Part shown: positions 16,819 to 26,423 of the stretch, in pieces
Position numbering within the stretch: the first letter of the stretch is position 1
Layout: each line of letters opens with the position of its first letter
From: Alphaproteobacteria bacterium
GTDB taxonomy: Bacteria; Pseudomonadota; Alphaproteobacteria; Micropepsales; Micropepsaceae
Assembly: GCA_016783965.1 (NCBI GenBank)
Contig: JADHVO010000008.1
Coordinates: 62,001 to 126,000, forward strand
Length of the DNA stretch: 64,000 bases
Direction of reading: 5' to 3'
Position numbers and translations under genes: made by a program
Notes under the pieces: model-generated
The model's input: only the letters and a program-made list of their open reading frames with translations
The model's database searches: none
What the model was told of the DNA's origin: nothing

Positions 16819-17289
16819 ATGAAAAGGTTTCACGCTGCACTTGGAATGAGTTCGCTTCTCGCACTTGCTGCGGGCGCAACCCTGATGGTGCCAACGGTCT
16901 CCCGCGCCGACGTTGTCCAAACCTACGTCGCCTGCAATTCGTACGGCGAATGCTGGCGGGTGCATAAGGTGTATGCCTACGGCGAAAGCACGCCGATCAC
17001 CTACTACAACTCCGACTGGTATGAGGCGCATCAGCACGATGTGCATGTTCGCTGGCTTTCCGACCCAGACGACGACCGGGGATATTACGACCGGGACGCC
17101 CATTGGCACCCGGATCCGGGCGCGCGCGCCGTTGAGGGCGGTGCGGTGGGCGCCGGCATCGGCGCGGCGATCGGGTGTCTCGTGACGATTCCGGTTGGGT
17201 GCGCGCCGGGCGCCGCGGTTGGTGCGGCCGTTGGTGGCGGGGTAGGCGCTGTTGGCGGTGCAGCCTCCACACCACGTCCTCACGACTAA
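16819..17289 (+). CDS. Exported glycine-zipper-containing hypothetical protein
   Basis: The ATG at 16819 is preceded by an AAAGG ribosome-binding sequence. The 156-residue product has a clear signal peptide ending near VSRADVV, then a Tyr/His/Asp-rich middle (residues about 30-95), and a C-terminal glycine-rich segment (GGAVGAGIGAAIG and GAAVGAAVGGGVGAVGG) of glycine-zipper type. Such tails often insert into the outer membrane. The enzymatic role, if any, is unknown. The gene stands alone. Confidence 0.75.
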   Translation: MKRFHAALGMSSLLALAAGATLMVPTVSRADVVQTYVACNSYGECWRVHKVYAYGESTPITYYNSDWYEAHQHDVHVRWLSDPDDDRGYYDRDAHWHPDPGARAVEGGAVGAGIGAAIGCLVTIPVGCAPGAAVGAAVGGGVGAVGGAASTPRPHD

Positions 17290-17302
17290 TCCAAGCTTGT
17301 GG

Positions 17303-17327
17303 CTCCACCGCGCTTCGCGCGGTGGAG
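17303..17327. terminator. Bidirectional hairpin between convergent genes
   Basis: Perfect 11-bp arms (CTCCACCGCGC / GCGCGGTGGAG) with a TTC loop lie between the glycine-zipper gene and the convergent monooxygenase. No T-run follows. The position fits a shared terminator. Confidence 0.6.
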
Positions 17328-17343
17328 AAGCACGCCGGCGGTG

Positions 17344-19149
17344 CTAGTCGTTGAGTTCCAGCCCCTTCATGTCGCCGGCTTTGCGCCATTCTTCGAGGAG
17401 CGCGTTGAAGGCGTTGATCCCGGGGGTGTAGGTGCCGCCGGCGAGGCCCGTGCCGGCATTGCCCTCGTTGTTGTAGTAGCCGGGCGTGCAGGCATCGAGA
17501 TAGGCGCGGTTGTTGATCTGGACCGACTGGATCAGCTTCACCCACTCGTCCTGGGCTTCCTGCGTCGGCTGCACCGTCGATTTCTGGCGCGCCTGGGTCT
17601 GGGCAATGATGTAGGCGATGTGTTTCGCCTGGTCGTCGAACATCGCGGTCATGTTCACGCTGAGCGCGTTCTGCGAGATGCCGATGTAGAACCAGTTCGG
17701 GAAGCCGCGCGTCGAGAAGCCGTGCAGCGTCCGGAAGCCGTCCTTGAAATGGGTGAACAGCGAGGTGCCGTTCTCGCCGTTGATCTCGATCCCGAGACGG
17801 CGCTTGAAGTCGGCCGTGATCTCGAAGCCGGTCGAGTAGATGATGCAGTCGACTTCATACTCCTTGCCGTTTGCGACGACGCCTTTCTTCGTGATGCGCT
17901 CCACGCCCCTGGCCTCGCTGACGTCGACCAGTTCGACGTTCGGGCGGTTGAAGGTGGGGAGGTACTCGTCGTTGAAGGTGGGGCGCTTGCAGAACTGGCG
18001 GTACCAGGGCTTGAGCGCCTCGGCCGCCGCCTTGTCTTCGGTCACCGTGTCGTCGACGCGCTGGCGGATCTGGTTCATCTTCCTGAAGTCGGCCGTCTCC
18101 ATGATCGCGGCCATTTCCTGCGGCGTGAGCGGCGAATCGGTGCTGGATTTCGGGATCGCCATCACGGTGCGGAAGATGCTGGTCCAGCCGTCGTTCACGA
18201 GGTCTTCGGTGTAGGGCTGGCCGGTCAGGATGCCGGCGAAGTTCTCGCGCCGCGCGCGCTGCCAGCCGGGCTGGAGCGTCTTGGCCCATTCGTAATCCGT
18301 CGGCTTGTTGCCGCGCAGGTCGACCGAGGACGGCGTGCGCTGGAAGACGTAGAGCTGCCGGGACCACTTGCCGAGTGCAGGCACGCACTGGATGGCAGTG
18401 GCGCCGGTGCCGATGATGGCGACGCGCTTGTCGGTGAGCTTCGTCAGTTCGCCGTTCGTGTCGCCGCCGGTATAGCCGTAGTCCCAGCGCGAGGTATGGA
18501 AGGTGTGGCCTTCGAAATCCTCGATGCCCGGGATGCCGGGCAGCTTCGGGCGCGTCGCGGTTCCGAGCGCCATGACGATGAACTTCGCCTTCATCCGGTC
18601 GCCGTGGTTGGTCGAGACGATCCAGCGCTTCGACGGCGCATCCCAGTCGACCGAGGTCACGCGGGTCTGGAACACCGTGATGTCGTAGAGGCCGTATTCG
18701 CGGCCGATGCGCTGTGAGTGCTCGAAGATCTCGGTGACGTAGGAGTATTTCTCCTTCGGGATGTAGCCGAGCTCCTCGAGCAGCGGCAGGTAGCAGTAGG
18801 ATTCGATATCGCACTGTGCGCCGGGGTAGCGGTTCCAGTACCAGGTGCCGCCGAAGTCTCCACCGGCCTCAATGATGCGGACGTCCTTGACGCCCGCTTC
18901 GTGCAGGCGTGCGCCGGCGAGCAGGCCCGAAAAGCCGCCGCCGATGACAATGACGTCCTTCTCGTCGTTGATGGGCGCGCGGGTGTAGCCGGGCGCGACG
19001 TAGGGATCGTGATCGTTGTAGTGAGCGAAGCGGCCGGACATAGCGATGTACTGGTCGGCGCCGTCCGGGCGCAGGCGCTTGTCACGCTCGGCGCGGTATT
19101 TGTCGCGCAGGGCGTCGGGATCGAATCCGAGTTCGGTGGTGTCGCTCAT
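17344..19149 (-). CDS. Baeyer-Villiger-type flavin monooxygenase
   Basis: The start was set at the ATG at 19149 (MSDTTELGF); the open frame extends 22 codons further without family features. The 601-residue enzyme has an FAD-binding Rossmann motif (GGGFSG, about residue 70), an NADPH-binding motif (GTGATAIQ), and the BVMO fingerprint FxGxxxHxxxW as FEGHTFHTSRW. It would insert oxygen into cyclic or linear ketones. The substrate cannot be read from sequence. A TetR-type palindrome lies upstream, but no regulator gene is adjacent. Confidence 0.9.
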   Translation of the reverse strand: MSDTTELGFDPDALRDKYRAERDKRLRPDGADQYIAMSGRFAHYNDHDPYVAPGYTRAPINDEKDVIVIGGGFSGLLAGARLHEAGVKDVRIIEAGGDFGGTWYWNRYPGAQCDIESYCYLPLLEELGYIPKEKYSYVTEIFEHSQRIGREYGLYDITVFQTRVTSVDWDAPSKRWIVSTNHGDRMKAKFIVMALGTATRPKLPGIPGIEDFEGHTFHTSRWDYGYTGGDTNGELTKLTDKRVAIIGTGATAIQCVPALGKWSRQLYVFQRTPSSVDLRGNKPTDYEWAKTLQPGWQRARRENFAGILTGQPYTEDLVNDGWTSIFRTVMAIPKSSTDSPLTPQEMAAIMETADFRKMNQIRQRVDDTVTEDKAAAEALKPWYRQFCKRPTFNDEYLPTFNRPNVELVDVSEARGVERITKKGVVANGKEYEVDCIIYSTGFEITADFKRRLGIEINGENGTSLFTHFKDGFRTLHGFSTRGFPNWFYIGISQNALSVNMTAMFDDQAKHIAYIIAQTQARQKSTVQPTQEAQDEWVKLIQSVQINNRAYLDACTPGYYNNEGNAGTGLAGGTYTPGINAFNALLEEWRKAGDMKGLELND

Positions 19150-19183
19150 GTCGCTCCTCAGCCCTGTCTTCGTGGGGGACGGG

Positions 19184-19210
19184 AAAATTATTGGAGCGCG
19201 TTCTAATTTT
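19184..19210. promoter_or_regulatory. Palindromic operator candidate upstream of the monooxygenase
   Basis: AAAATTA and TAATTTT form perfect 7-bp outer arms around a TTGGAGCGCGTTCTAA core that is itself nearly palindromic, of the kind bound by TetR-family dimers. It lies 35-61 bases upstream of the monooxygenase ATG, where a repressor would block the promoter. Confidence 0.5.
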
Positions 19211-19267
19211 GGCAAGCGTGCACGAACGCGGCCGCTGCGTAAGGTTTCCTCGCAACCGTCACACGTA

Positions 19268-19789
19268 TCAGGCGGCGGCCGGCATTGCGGCCTGGTAGGC
19301 GCCGCGCAGTTCCTTGAAGAGGGTGAAGGGAAATTTGATCGGCACGCCTTCCAGCGCGGCGGCCAGCATCTCGAGATGGGCTTCGAACCCGGCCGCGGTG
19401 CGGGGCGCGTCCTCGGACGCCGGGATCGAGACGGTCAGGGTGAGGCGCGTGCCACCGGGCGCGATGGCGTTCTCGAAACGGAGCGGGCGCTGCGGTTGGC
19501 CGGGGCTGCTCCAGGAATATTCGAGCACGAAGGGGATCTGGAGCGCGGCCACGGTGCTGTCGATGACGATGCCGCTGTCGGCGAAATCCAGCTTGGCGGC
19601 GCCGCCGATGCGCTGCTCGATCTTGCCGGGCGCCAGCCATTCGGCGAGGCGGGCGGGCTTGGTGAGCCGTTCCCAGATCTGCCCCGGCGCGCAGGGGAAG
19701 ACCCGTTCGATCCGGATCTCGTGGCGATCGTGCCTGGAAATAATGCGCCCGCGTATCGCTGGTTGCCCGGTCAAGGTCGATTCCCCCAT
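19268..19789 (-). CDS. SRPBCC/START-like (AHSA1-type) domain protein
   Basis: The 173-residue product is read from the ATG at 19789. It has the AHSA1-like pattern: an N-terminal beta strand with RIERVFPCAPGQIWERLTKP, then AEWLAPG, and a C-terminal helix beginning near FEAHLEMLAAALEG. This fold binds small hydrophobic ligands. It lies upstream of the monooxygenase on the same strand but 118 bases away, with the candidate operator between, so a shared transcript is not certain. Confidence 0.75.
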   Translation of the reverse strand: MGESTLTGQPAIRGRIISRHDRHEIRIERVFPCAPGQIWERLTKPARLAEWLAPGKIEQRIGGAAKLDFADSGIVIDSTVAALQIPFVLEYSWSSPGQPQRPLRFENAIAPGGTRLTLTVSIPASEDAPRTAAGFEAHLEMLAAALEGVPIKFPFTLFKELRGAYQAAMPAAA

Positions 19790-19841
19790 AGAAAACTGGG
19801 CGGATAGTGCGGACGCGGGCGCGGGGTTTTCTTGATCTGAA

Positions 19842-20606
19842 TCAACGCATGGGCGCAACGTAATGGAGGTAGCGATAGGCGGTGCGGAAGCCGGCGCGTT
19901 CGTAAAGCGCGATGGCGGGTTCGTTGGCGTGGTCGACCTGCAGGTAGAGGCGGCGCGCGCCGCGTTGCCTTGCCCAATGCGCGATGGCATCGAGGACGCG
20001 CCGGCCGTGGCCCTGCCGGCGTGCCGGCGGCGTGGTTCGCATGACGAAGACGCTGGCCCAGGCGCCGGTGCAGACGGAGGCGCCGCAGGCAACGGCTTTG
20101 CGGTTATGGGTCGCGACGACGAGCGCTTTCGGATGTTCGACGCGGGCCAGCGCGGTGAGGCGTTCGTTTCCGTCTTCGATGGAGTGCGAGCCTTCTCGCG
20201 TGAGGTGTTCGAAGTCGGCCGTGGCGTGATCGAAGATCGCGGTGCCTCTCGGTGCGGCGATGTCCGCAATGTCGGCGATCATCAGCAGCGTGTCGGATTT
20301 CGGCGTGTATCCGCGCGCGCCCAATGCCGCTTCCAGCTCGGGCGGATCGTTGGCGGGGGAGATGTGGAAGAGCGGCGGCAGATGGCGCGCGCGATAGGCG
20401 GCCTCGGCGGCCTCGATGCTGCGGATGAGGTCTGTGCCGGTATAGTTAAGCGCGGATACAGAATTCAGGCGGGAGGAATGGCCCTCGCCGAACCTGAGCA
20501 GCCAGCCATCCAGGCGGCTTGTTTCGCGCGGCGGCCACGCGGCTTCGGCGTGCGGCTCGATCTCGGCCGCCAATCTCTTAACGGAGTGTTGACCGGCGTC
20601 CGGCAT
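19842..20606 (-). CDS. GNAT-family N-acetyltransferase
   Basis: The 254-residue product starts at the ATG at 20606 (MPDAGQHSVK); a start at 20657 is possible but would overlap the divergent Hpt gene more. The C-terminal half carries the acetyl-CoA loop ARRQGHGRRVL and the helix ANEPAIALYERAGF; the N-terminal half resembles a second, degenerate GNAT lobe (SRLDGWLLRFGEGHSSRLN). The substrate is unknown. Confidence 0.78.
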   Translation of the reverse strand: MPDAGQHSVKRLAAEIEPHAEAAWPPRETSRLDGWLLRFGEGHSSRLNSVSALNYTGTDLIRSIEAAEAAYRARHLPPLFHISPANDPPELEAALGARGYTPKSDTLLMIADIADIAAPRGTAIFDHATADFEHLTREGSHSIEDGNERLTALARVEHPKALVVATHNRKAVACGASVCTGAWASVFVMRTTPPARRQGHGRRVLDAIAHWARQRGARRLYLQVDHANEPAIALYERAGFRTAYRYLHYVAPMR

Positions 20607-20634
20607 GATCGCCTGTCCGTCTCTCAGGTGGCAC

Positions 20635-20988
20635 ATGACGTGGGATGCCAACACCATTGTCGATCTTGATCACCTCGCACGGTACACGGGCGGCGATCGC
20701 GCGATCAACGCGGAGGTCATGCGCCTGTTCGACGTGCAGGCGACAGACCTTGTGGGCCGGCTGAACGCCATCCTGGACGCGCGCGACGCGAAATCGTGGA
20801 AGGACGTGACGCACACGCTGAAGGGCGCGGCGCGCGGCATCGGCGCGTTCGGCCTGGGCGATGCGGCGGCCTATCTCGAGCCGATGGACCTGAAGGACCG
20901 GCCGCTTGCGGAAAGCGGCATCGTGCTCTTGAAGCAGCATTCCGACGCGGTGCAGGCCTTCATCCGCCGCTATCTGGCGGCGGCCTGA
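20635..20988 (+). CDS. Histidine phosphotransfer (Hpt) domain protein
   Basis: This 117-residue, all-helical protein has the Hpt phosphorylation motif HTLKGAARGIG with His60 as the phospho-acceptor. It would shuttle phosphate between a hybrid kinase and a response regulator. No kinase is adjacent; the hybrid kinase at 47342-49576 is in the same window but far away. The start at 20635 (MTWDAN) leaves a gap to the divergent GNAT; 20605 is the alternative. Its 3' end overlaps the chorismate mutase gene by 19 bases. Confidence 0.85.
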   Translation: MTWDANTIVDLDHLARYTGGDRAINAEVMRLFDVQATDLVGRLNAILDARDAKSWKDVTHTLKGAARGIGAFGLGDAAAYLEPMDLKDRPLAESGIVLLKQHSDAVQAFIRRYLAAA

Positions 20989-21254
20989 ACCTTCCGGTCG
21001 AACATCTCGAATTCGTGCGCGATGCAGCGGTCGATCAGCGTCCGCCACACCGGCTCGGCGATTGCGAGGCTTAGACCCGCGGTCTTCGCGGCCGCGACGA
21101 CCTTGCCGATGACATCGTCGATGCGAGCCTGGTCGTGGACCACGGCGCGGCTGGTTTTGATCTCAGCGGCGCGTTCGATATAGGTCTGGCGCTCGGCCAG
21201 CAGGGCGACGAGGGCCAAGTCCAGCCGGTCAATCTCCGCGCGCAACTCTGTCAT
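20970..21254 (-). CDS. Chorismate mutase (AroQ class)
   Basis: This 94-residue all-helical protein opens with the AroQ motif ELRAEIDRLDLALVALLAER, followed by the IKTSR segment. It converts chorismate to prephenate for Phe/Tyr synthesis. The start at 21254 places the motif at the N-terminus, as is normal for monofunctional AroQ. The open frame extends upstream to 21596 without family features. Its 3' end overlaps the Hpt gene tail to tail. Confidence 0.87.
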   Translation of the reverse strand: MTELRAEIDRLDLALVALLAERQTYIERAAEIKTSRAVVHDQARIDDVIGKVVAAAKTAGLSLAIAEPVWRTLIDRCIAHEFEMFDRKVQAAAR

Positions 21255-21358
21255 GTTCCGGCAGCGGGAAGCGGGATTTGTCACGGCGTTCCAGCCCTTT
21301 AACGCACGCAATAGATAGGCGCTTGGTTTCCATTGTGCGCTGCGGCACATTCGCGGGC

Positions 21359-21380
21359 TTTCAAGTTCTTGGGCTTGAAA
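21359..21380. promoter_or_regulatory. Inverted repeat upstream of the ferredoxin reductase gene
   Basis: TTTCAAG and CTTGAAA are perfect 7-bp arms with an 8-base spacer, about 80 bases before the reductase start, in the 205-base gap between it and chorismate mutase. It could be an operator for either divergent gene. Confidence 0.3.
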
Positions 21381-21456
21381 CTGTTGTGGGCCAGCCCATT
21401 TCCACATAATAGGTGCGCTGGTTTTCCAACTCATACAAAAACGGACTGTGGAATAG

Positions 21457-22506
<1,050 letters not shown>

Positions 22507-22507
22507 T

Positions 22508-22543
22508 GCTTCGAGGCTCGCTTCGCTCGCACCTCAGCATGAC
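22508..22543. repeat. Short intergenic hairpin repeat
   Basis: GAGGCTCGC-TTC-GCTCGCACCTC forms an imperfect hairpin, followed by AGCATGAC. I recognise this as a type of short intergenic repeat found in many copies in alphaproteobacterial genomes. It fills the gap between the reductase and ferredoxin genes. Confidence 0.55.
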
Positions 22544-22555
22544 GGAGATCTGACA

Positions 22556-22867
22556 ATGAAAATCGTAGCCACCGACCGCGTCGGGAAAGAGCACGTCGTC
22601 GAGGGCCGCGACGGCTGGAGCGTGATGGAGATTCTGCGCGACGCGGGCCTGCCCATCGCGGCGGAATGCGGCGGGGCGTGCGCCTGCGCCACCTGCCACG
22701 TCTATGTCGAAGACGGCTGGTACGAGAAACTGTCGCCGCCATCGGACGCGGAGATCGACATGCTGGACATGGCACTGGCGGTCGAGCCGGGCCGGTCGCG
22801 CCTCTCCTGCCAGATCGTCTGCAAGAACGAGATCGACGGCATCAAGGTCACCGTCGCGCCGGAGTAG
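22556..22867 (+). CDS. 2Fe-2S ferredoxin (adrenodoxin/FdxB type)
   Basis: The 103-residue protein has the adrenodoxin-type pattern Cys38-x5-Cys44-x2-Cys47 and a distal Cys84 (RLSCQI), binding one 2Fe-2S cluster. Ferredoxins of this kind feed electrons to P450s or to Fe-S cluster assembly. It follows the reductase gene and is probably its partner. No P450 gene is seen in the window. Confidence 0.93.
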   Translation: MKIVATDRVGKEHVVEGRDGWSVMEILRDAGLPIAAECGGACACATCHVYVEDGWYEKLSPPSDAEIDMLDMALAVEPGRSRLSCQIVCKNEIDGIKVTVAPE

Positions 22868-22936
22868 CGCGCCGGCTTCGAAAGAACTCCGTTCCCGCTG
22901 ATTAGGGTGCTACGCTTTTCCAGACGGAGAGCGATC

Positions 22937-23557
22937 ATGGGTTTCTATAGCCGCCATATCCTTCCGCGCCTGCTCGATTCGGCGATGTCGGCGAAGCCGA
23001 TTTCTTATCAGCGCCGGAAAGTCGTGCCGCGCGCCGAAGGGCGCGTGCTCGAGGTGGGGTTCGGGGCGGGGCATAACCTGCCCTACTACGATGCCTCCAA
23101 GGTCGATCGCATCTGGGCGCTGGAGCCGGCGGCGGAAATGCGGGCGCGCGCCGGCGAGCGGGCTTCGAAGACGGAGATCCCGCTGGAGTTCCTGGGCCTG
23201 CCGGGCGAGCAGATTCCGCTCGACAACGACAGCGCCGACACGGTGCTGATCACCTACACGATGTGCACCATCCCGGACGTGATGAAGGCACTGGGCGAGA
23301 TGCGGCGGGTGATGAAGCCCAGCGGCCACATGATCTTCTGCGAGCACGGCGAAGCGCCGGATGCAAGCGTGCAGCGCTGGCAAAGGCGGATCACGCCGGT
23401 ATGGAAGGCGATCGGCGGCGGCTGCCATGTGGGGCGGCCGATCCCCAAGCTGATCCAGGATGCCGGCTTCCGCGTAGAGGACATGGAGACCATGTACCTG
23501 CCCGGCACGCCGCGCTTTGCCGGGTTCAACTATTGGGGAAGCGCCGCGAAGGCCTGA
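22937..23557 (+). CDS. Class I SAM-dependent methyltransferase (METTL7/UbiE-like)
   Basis: The 206-residue product, read from the ATG at 22937, has motif I VLEVGFGAGHNLPYY and later motifs VLITYTMCTIPD and RVMKPSGHMIFCEHG. The layout matches small UbiE/METTL7-like methyltransferases whose substrates are mostly unknown. It sits between the ferredoxin and a DUF4188 gene on the same strand. Confidence 0.82.
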   Translation: MGFYSRHILPRLLDSAMSAKPISYQRRKVVPRAEGRVLEVGFGAGHNLPYYDASKVDRIWALEPAAEMRARAGERASKTEIPLEFLGLPGEQIPLDNDSADTVLITYTMCTIPDVMKALGEMRRVMKPSGHMIFCEHGEAPDASVQRWQRRITPVWKAIGGGCHVGRPIPKLIQDAGFRVEDMETMYLPGTPRFAGFNYWGSAAKA

Positions 23558-23585
23558 ACCGGCGGCGCTTTACGGAGAGCGAGCC

Positions 23586-24068
23586 ATGGAGCATCCAACG
23601 ACGGTCGTGCCCGGCCGGATGACGGCGCGGTTCGACAAGCCGGTCGTGCTGTTCCTGATTGGAGCGCGGTTCAACAAGCTATGGCAATTCCCGCGCTTCC
23701 TCTGGTTCGCGCGCACGATGCCGTCGCTGCTGGCGGAGCTGGAGAAAAAGCCGGAGGCCGGCCTTCTGTGGTACCGGCAGTGGATTTCCTATCCCAACAT
23801 CATGGTGCAGCAGTACTGGAAGAGCTTCGATCACCTGCTCGCCTATTCGCACGACAGAGGCGCGCTGCATCAACCCGCGCTCAGCCGCTACATGCGCGAG
23901 ATGCAGAATGAGCCGGCGGTGGGCATCTGGCACGAGACCTATCTGATCGAGCCGGGCCGCTATGAATGTATTTACGGCAACATGCCGCCGTTTGGGCTGG
24001 GCGCCGCCAGCAACATCGTGAAAGCGGAAGGCCGCCTGGCGGCAGCGAAAGAACGCTTCGCCGCCTAG
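23586..24068 (+). CDS. DUF4188-like (monooxygenase-related) protein
   Basis: The 160-residue product, from the ATG at 23586, resembles the DUF4188 family by its GARFNKLWQFPRFLWFAR segment, the ISYPNIMVQQYWKSFDHLLA block and the conserved HETYLIEPGRYECIYGNMP segment. Members have a ferredoxin-like fold and are sometimes placed near heme enzymes, but the reaction is unknown. It lies 28 bases after the methyltransferase, so it may share its transcript. Confidence 0.72.
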   Translation: MEHPTTVVPGRMTARFDKPVVLFLIGARFNKLWQFPRFLWFARTMPSLLAELEKKPEAGLLWYRQWISYPNIMVQQYWKSFDHLLAYSHDRGALHQPALSRYMREMQNEPAVGIWHETYLIEPGRYECIYGNMPPFGLGAASNIVKAEGRLAAAKERFAA

Positions 24069-24182
24069 TCGGATTTCGCACTAGCCCACCCCACGCGAAC
24101 GTGACGACGCGGGCGCATGACGCGCTTGTGACGCCGCGCGCGGCTCCCTTAGGTTTCGACCGCATTGATCGAGGGGATCTGC

Positions 24183-26006
24183 ATGCTCAGCCGCCGTTCC
24201 GTCCTGAAATCGGGTGCCGCCAGCGCCGCAGCGCTCGCGCTCACAACGCCGGGCTTCGCTGCCGACGCGGCACCGTCGAAGAAGCTGAACAAGCTGTTCG
24301 ACACCTTCATCAGTGAGAACCTGGACCTGTCGCCGACGTTTGCGACCTCGCTGGGCGTCGACAAGGGACCGCGCGCGAAACAGAAATACGAGCTGGACGA
24401 GGCCTCGCTGGCGGCGATCAAGAAGGGGCAGGACCTTCAGGCCAGCCAGTTGCGGCGGCTTCGGGCGTTCGACCGCGCCAGCGTGCCGGCGAGCGATCAG
24501 CTCACCTATGACATCGTGCTGTTCAACCTGAAGAACGCGGTCGCCGACAACGAGAAGTTCGCCTATGCGGGCGGGGGCGCGGGTGCGCCCTACATCATCA
24601 GCCAGAAGAACGGGCTTTATTCGAACACGCCCTCCTTCCTCGACAACCAGCACACCATCGAAACCAAGGAAGATGCCGACGCGTACCTTTCGCGTCTCGA
24701 GCAGTTCGGACCGCGGCTGGACGATGAGGCCGATGTGGTGCGCCACGACGTTGGGCTGGGCGTGATCCCGCCGGACTTTGCGCTGACGGGCGCGGTGAAG
24801 CAGATCAAGCTGCTGCGCGGGCAGCCCGCGGACAGCGCGTCGATGACGATGTCGCTGGTGCGGCGCACGGGCGAGAAGAACATCCCCGGCGACTGGAAGA
24901 CGCCGGCGGCGAAAATCCTGAACGAGAAGGTGTATCCGGCGCTGGACCGGCAGGTCGCGCTGCTGGAGGGGCTGCTGCCTAAGTCGGTACACGATGCGGG
25001 CGTGTGGCGGCTACCCAAGGGCGACGAGTATTACCACGAGAGCGTGCTGTTCTGGACGACGTCGACCATGACGCCGGCGGAGATCCACCAGACCGGCCTG
25101 GACATCATCAAGGACCACTCCGCCAAGATCGACGCGATCATGCGCCAACACGGCATGACGACGGGCACGGTCGGCGAGCGCCTGCGCGGGATGTATTCCG
25201 ATCCCGCGATGCTCTACGCCAACACCGACGCGGCGAAGGAGCAGCTGATCGCCGACCTGAACGTGAAGGTGAAGGCGGTGCGGGCGCGGCTGCCGGACTA
25301 TTTCGGCGTGCTGCCCAAGGCCGAGGTGGTGATCAAGCGCGTGCCGAAGGAGATCGAGGCGGGCCAGGCCGGCGGCTATTACAACGCGCCGTCGCTCGAT
25401 GGAAAGGTGCCGGGCATCTACTGGATCAACCTGCGCGACACGGCGGAGCAGCCGCGCTGGCTGCTGCCGACGCTGACCTACCACGAGGCGATTCCGGGGC
25501 ATCACCTGCAACTGTCGATCCAGCGCGAGGCGAAGATGCCGCTGATCCGGCGGCTGTCGTATTTCTCGTCGTACATCGAAGGCTGGGCGCTGTATGCCGA
25601 GCAGCTGGCGGACGAGATGGGCATGTATGCCGACGATCCGATCGGCAAGATCGGGCAGCTGCACGACGCCATGTTCCGCGCGGTGCGCCTGGTGGTCGAC
25701 ACCGGCATGCACGCGATGAAGTGGAGCCGCGAGCAGGCGATCAAGTTCTACGTCGACGCGCTGGGCGATACGGAGAGCGCCACAATCACCGAGATCGAGC
25801 GCTATGCGGTGACGCCGGGACAGGCCTGCGGCTACATGCTGGGCAAGCTGACGTTCCTCGCCGCGCGCAAGAAGGCGCAGGATGCGCTGGGCGCGAAGTT
25901 CGACATCAAGAGCTTCCACGACGCCATGCTGGTGGGCGGCGCGGTGCCGCTCGCAATGATCGACACGATGGCGGACGCTTATATTGCCGGCCGAAGGACC
26001 GGCTAG
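24183..26006 (+). CDS. DUF885 protein (putative exported metallopeptidase-like)
   Basis: The ATG at 24183 follows a GAGGGG ribosome-binding sequence. The 607-residue product has an N-terminal twin-arginine-like signal (SRRSVLKSGAASAAALAL) ending near FAAD, then the DUF885 domain with the metal-site candidate YHEAIPGHHLQ (about 434) and the downstream EGWALYAEQLADEMG. Family members are thought to be zinc carboxypeptidase-like, but this is not proven. The gene is monocistronic. Confidence 0.85.
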   Translation: MLSRRSVLKSGAASAAALALTTPGFAADAAPSKKLNKLFDTFISENLDLSPTFATSLGVDKGPRAKQKYELDEASLAAIKKGQDLQASQLRRLRAFDRASVPASDQLTYDIVLFNLKNAVADNEKFAYAGGGAGAPYIISQKNGLYSNTPSFLDNQHTIETKEDADAYLSRLEQFGPRLDDEADVVRHDVGLGVIPPDFALTGAVKQIKLLRGQPADSASMTMSLVRRTGEKNIPGDWKTPAAKILNEKVYPALDRQVALLEGLLPKSVHDAGVWRLPKGDEYYHESVLFWTTSTMTPAEIHQTGLDIIKDHSAKIDAIMRQHGMTTGTVGERLRGMYSDPAMLYANTDAAKEQLIADLNVKVKAVRARLPDYFGVLPKAEVVIKRVPKEIEAGQAGGYYNAPSLDGKVPGIYWINLRDTAEQPRWLLPTLTYHEAIPGHHLQLSIQREAKMPLIRRLSYFSSYIEGWALYAEQLADEMGMYADDPIGKIGQLHDAMFRAVRLVVDTGMHAMKWSREQAIKFYVDALGDTESATITEIERYAVTPGQACGYMLGKLTFLAARKKAQDALGAKFDIKSFHDAMLVGGAVPLAMIDTMADAYIAGRRTG

Positions 26007-26048
26007 GCCCCCTCCGCCTCGTGGTTTGCGCCGCAGATCTGTGCGTGC

Positions 26049-26423
26049 CTACCGAGGGAACGTGACCGCTTCGATCTTGTTGCCGTCCGGGTCGAAGATG
26101 AAGGCACCGTAGTAGGTCGTCATTGCGGCTTGCCGCGGACCCGGAGCGCCGGCATCGGCGCCGCCATGCGCGAGCGCGGCGGCGTGGAAGGCGCGGACAT
26201 TGTCCTCGCTCCTGGTGCGCAGGCAGATGTGAATGCCGGCCGTCGCCGGCTGCGGCGCGAGGCCTTCGCGCAGGTTGATCCAGAATTCGGGATAGGCCTT
26301 GCCGAAGCCGACGGTGCGCTCGCGCGTGACGAGCTTCGTGAGCCCAAGCGGCGCGAGCACCGCTTCGTAGAATGCGGCGCTGCGCGCAAGGTCGGCGACC
26401 GCAACGGAGACGTGGTCGATCAT
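26049..26423 (-). CDS. VOC (glyoxalase/bleomycin-resistance) family protein
   Basis: The 124-residue product, from the ATG at 26423, has the paired beta-alpha-beta VOC fold: DHVSVAVADLARSAAFYEAVL at the N-terminus and FIFDPDGNKIEAV at the C-terminus. Metal-ligand positions are plausible but not certain. It overlaps the upstream exported protein by 4 bases (ATGA), suggesting co-translation. Confidence 0.82.
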   Translation of the reverse strand: MIDHVSVAVADLARSAAFYEAVLAPLGLTKLVTRERTVGFGKAYPEFWINLREGLAPQPATAGIHICLRTRSEDNVRAFHAAALAHGGADAGAPGPRQAAMTTYYGAFIFDPDGNKIEAVTFPR

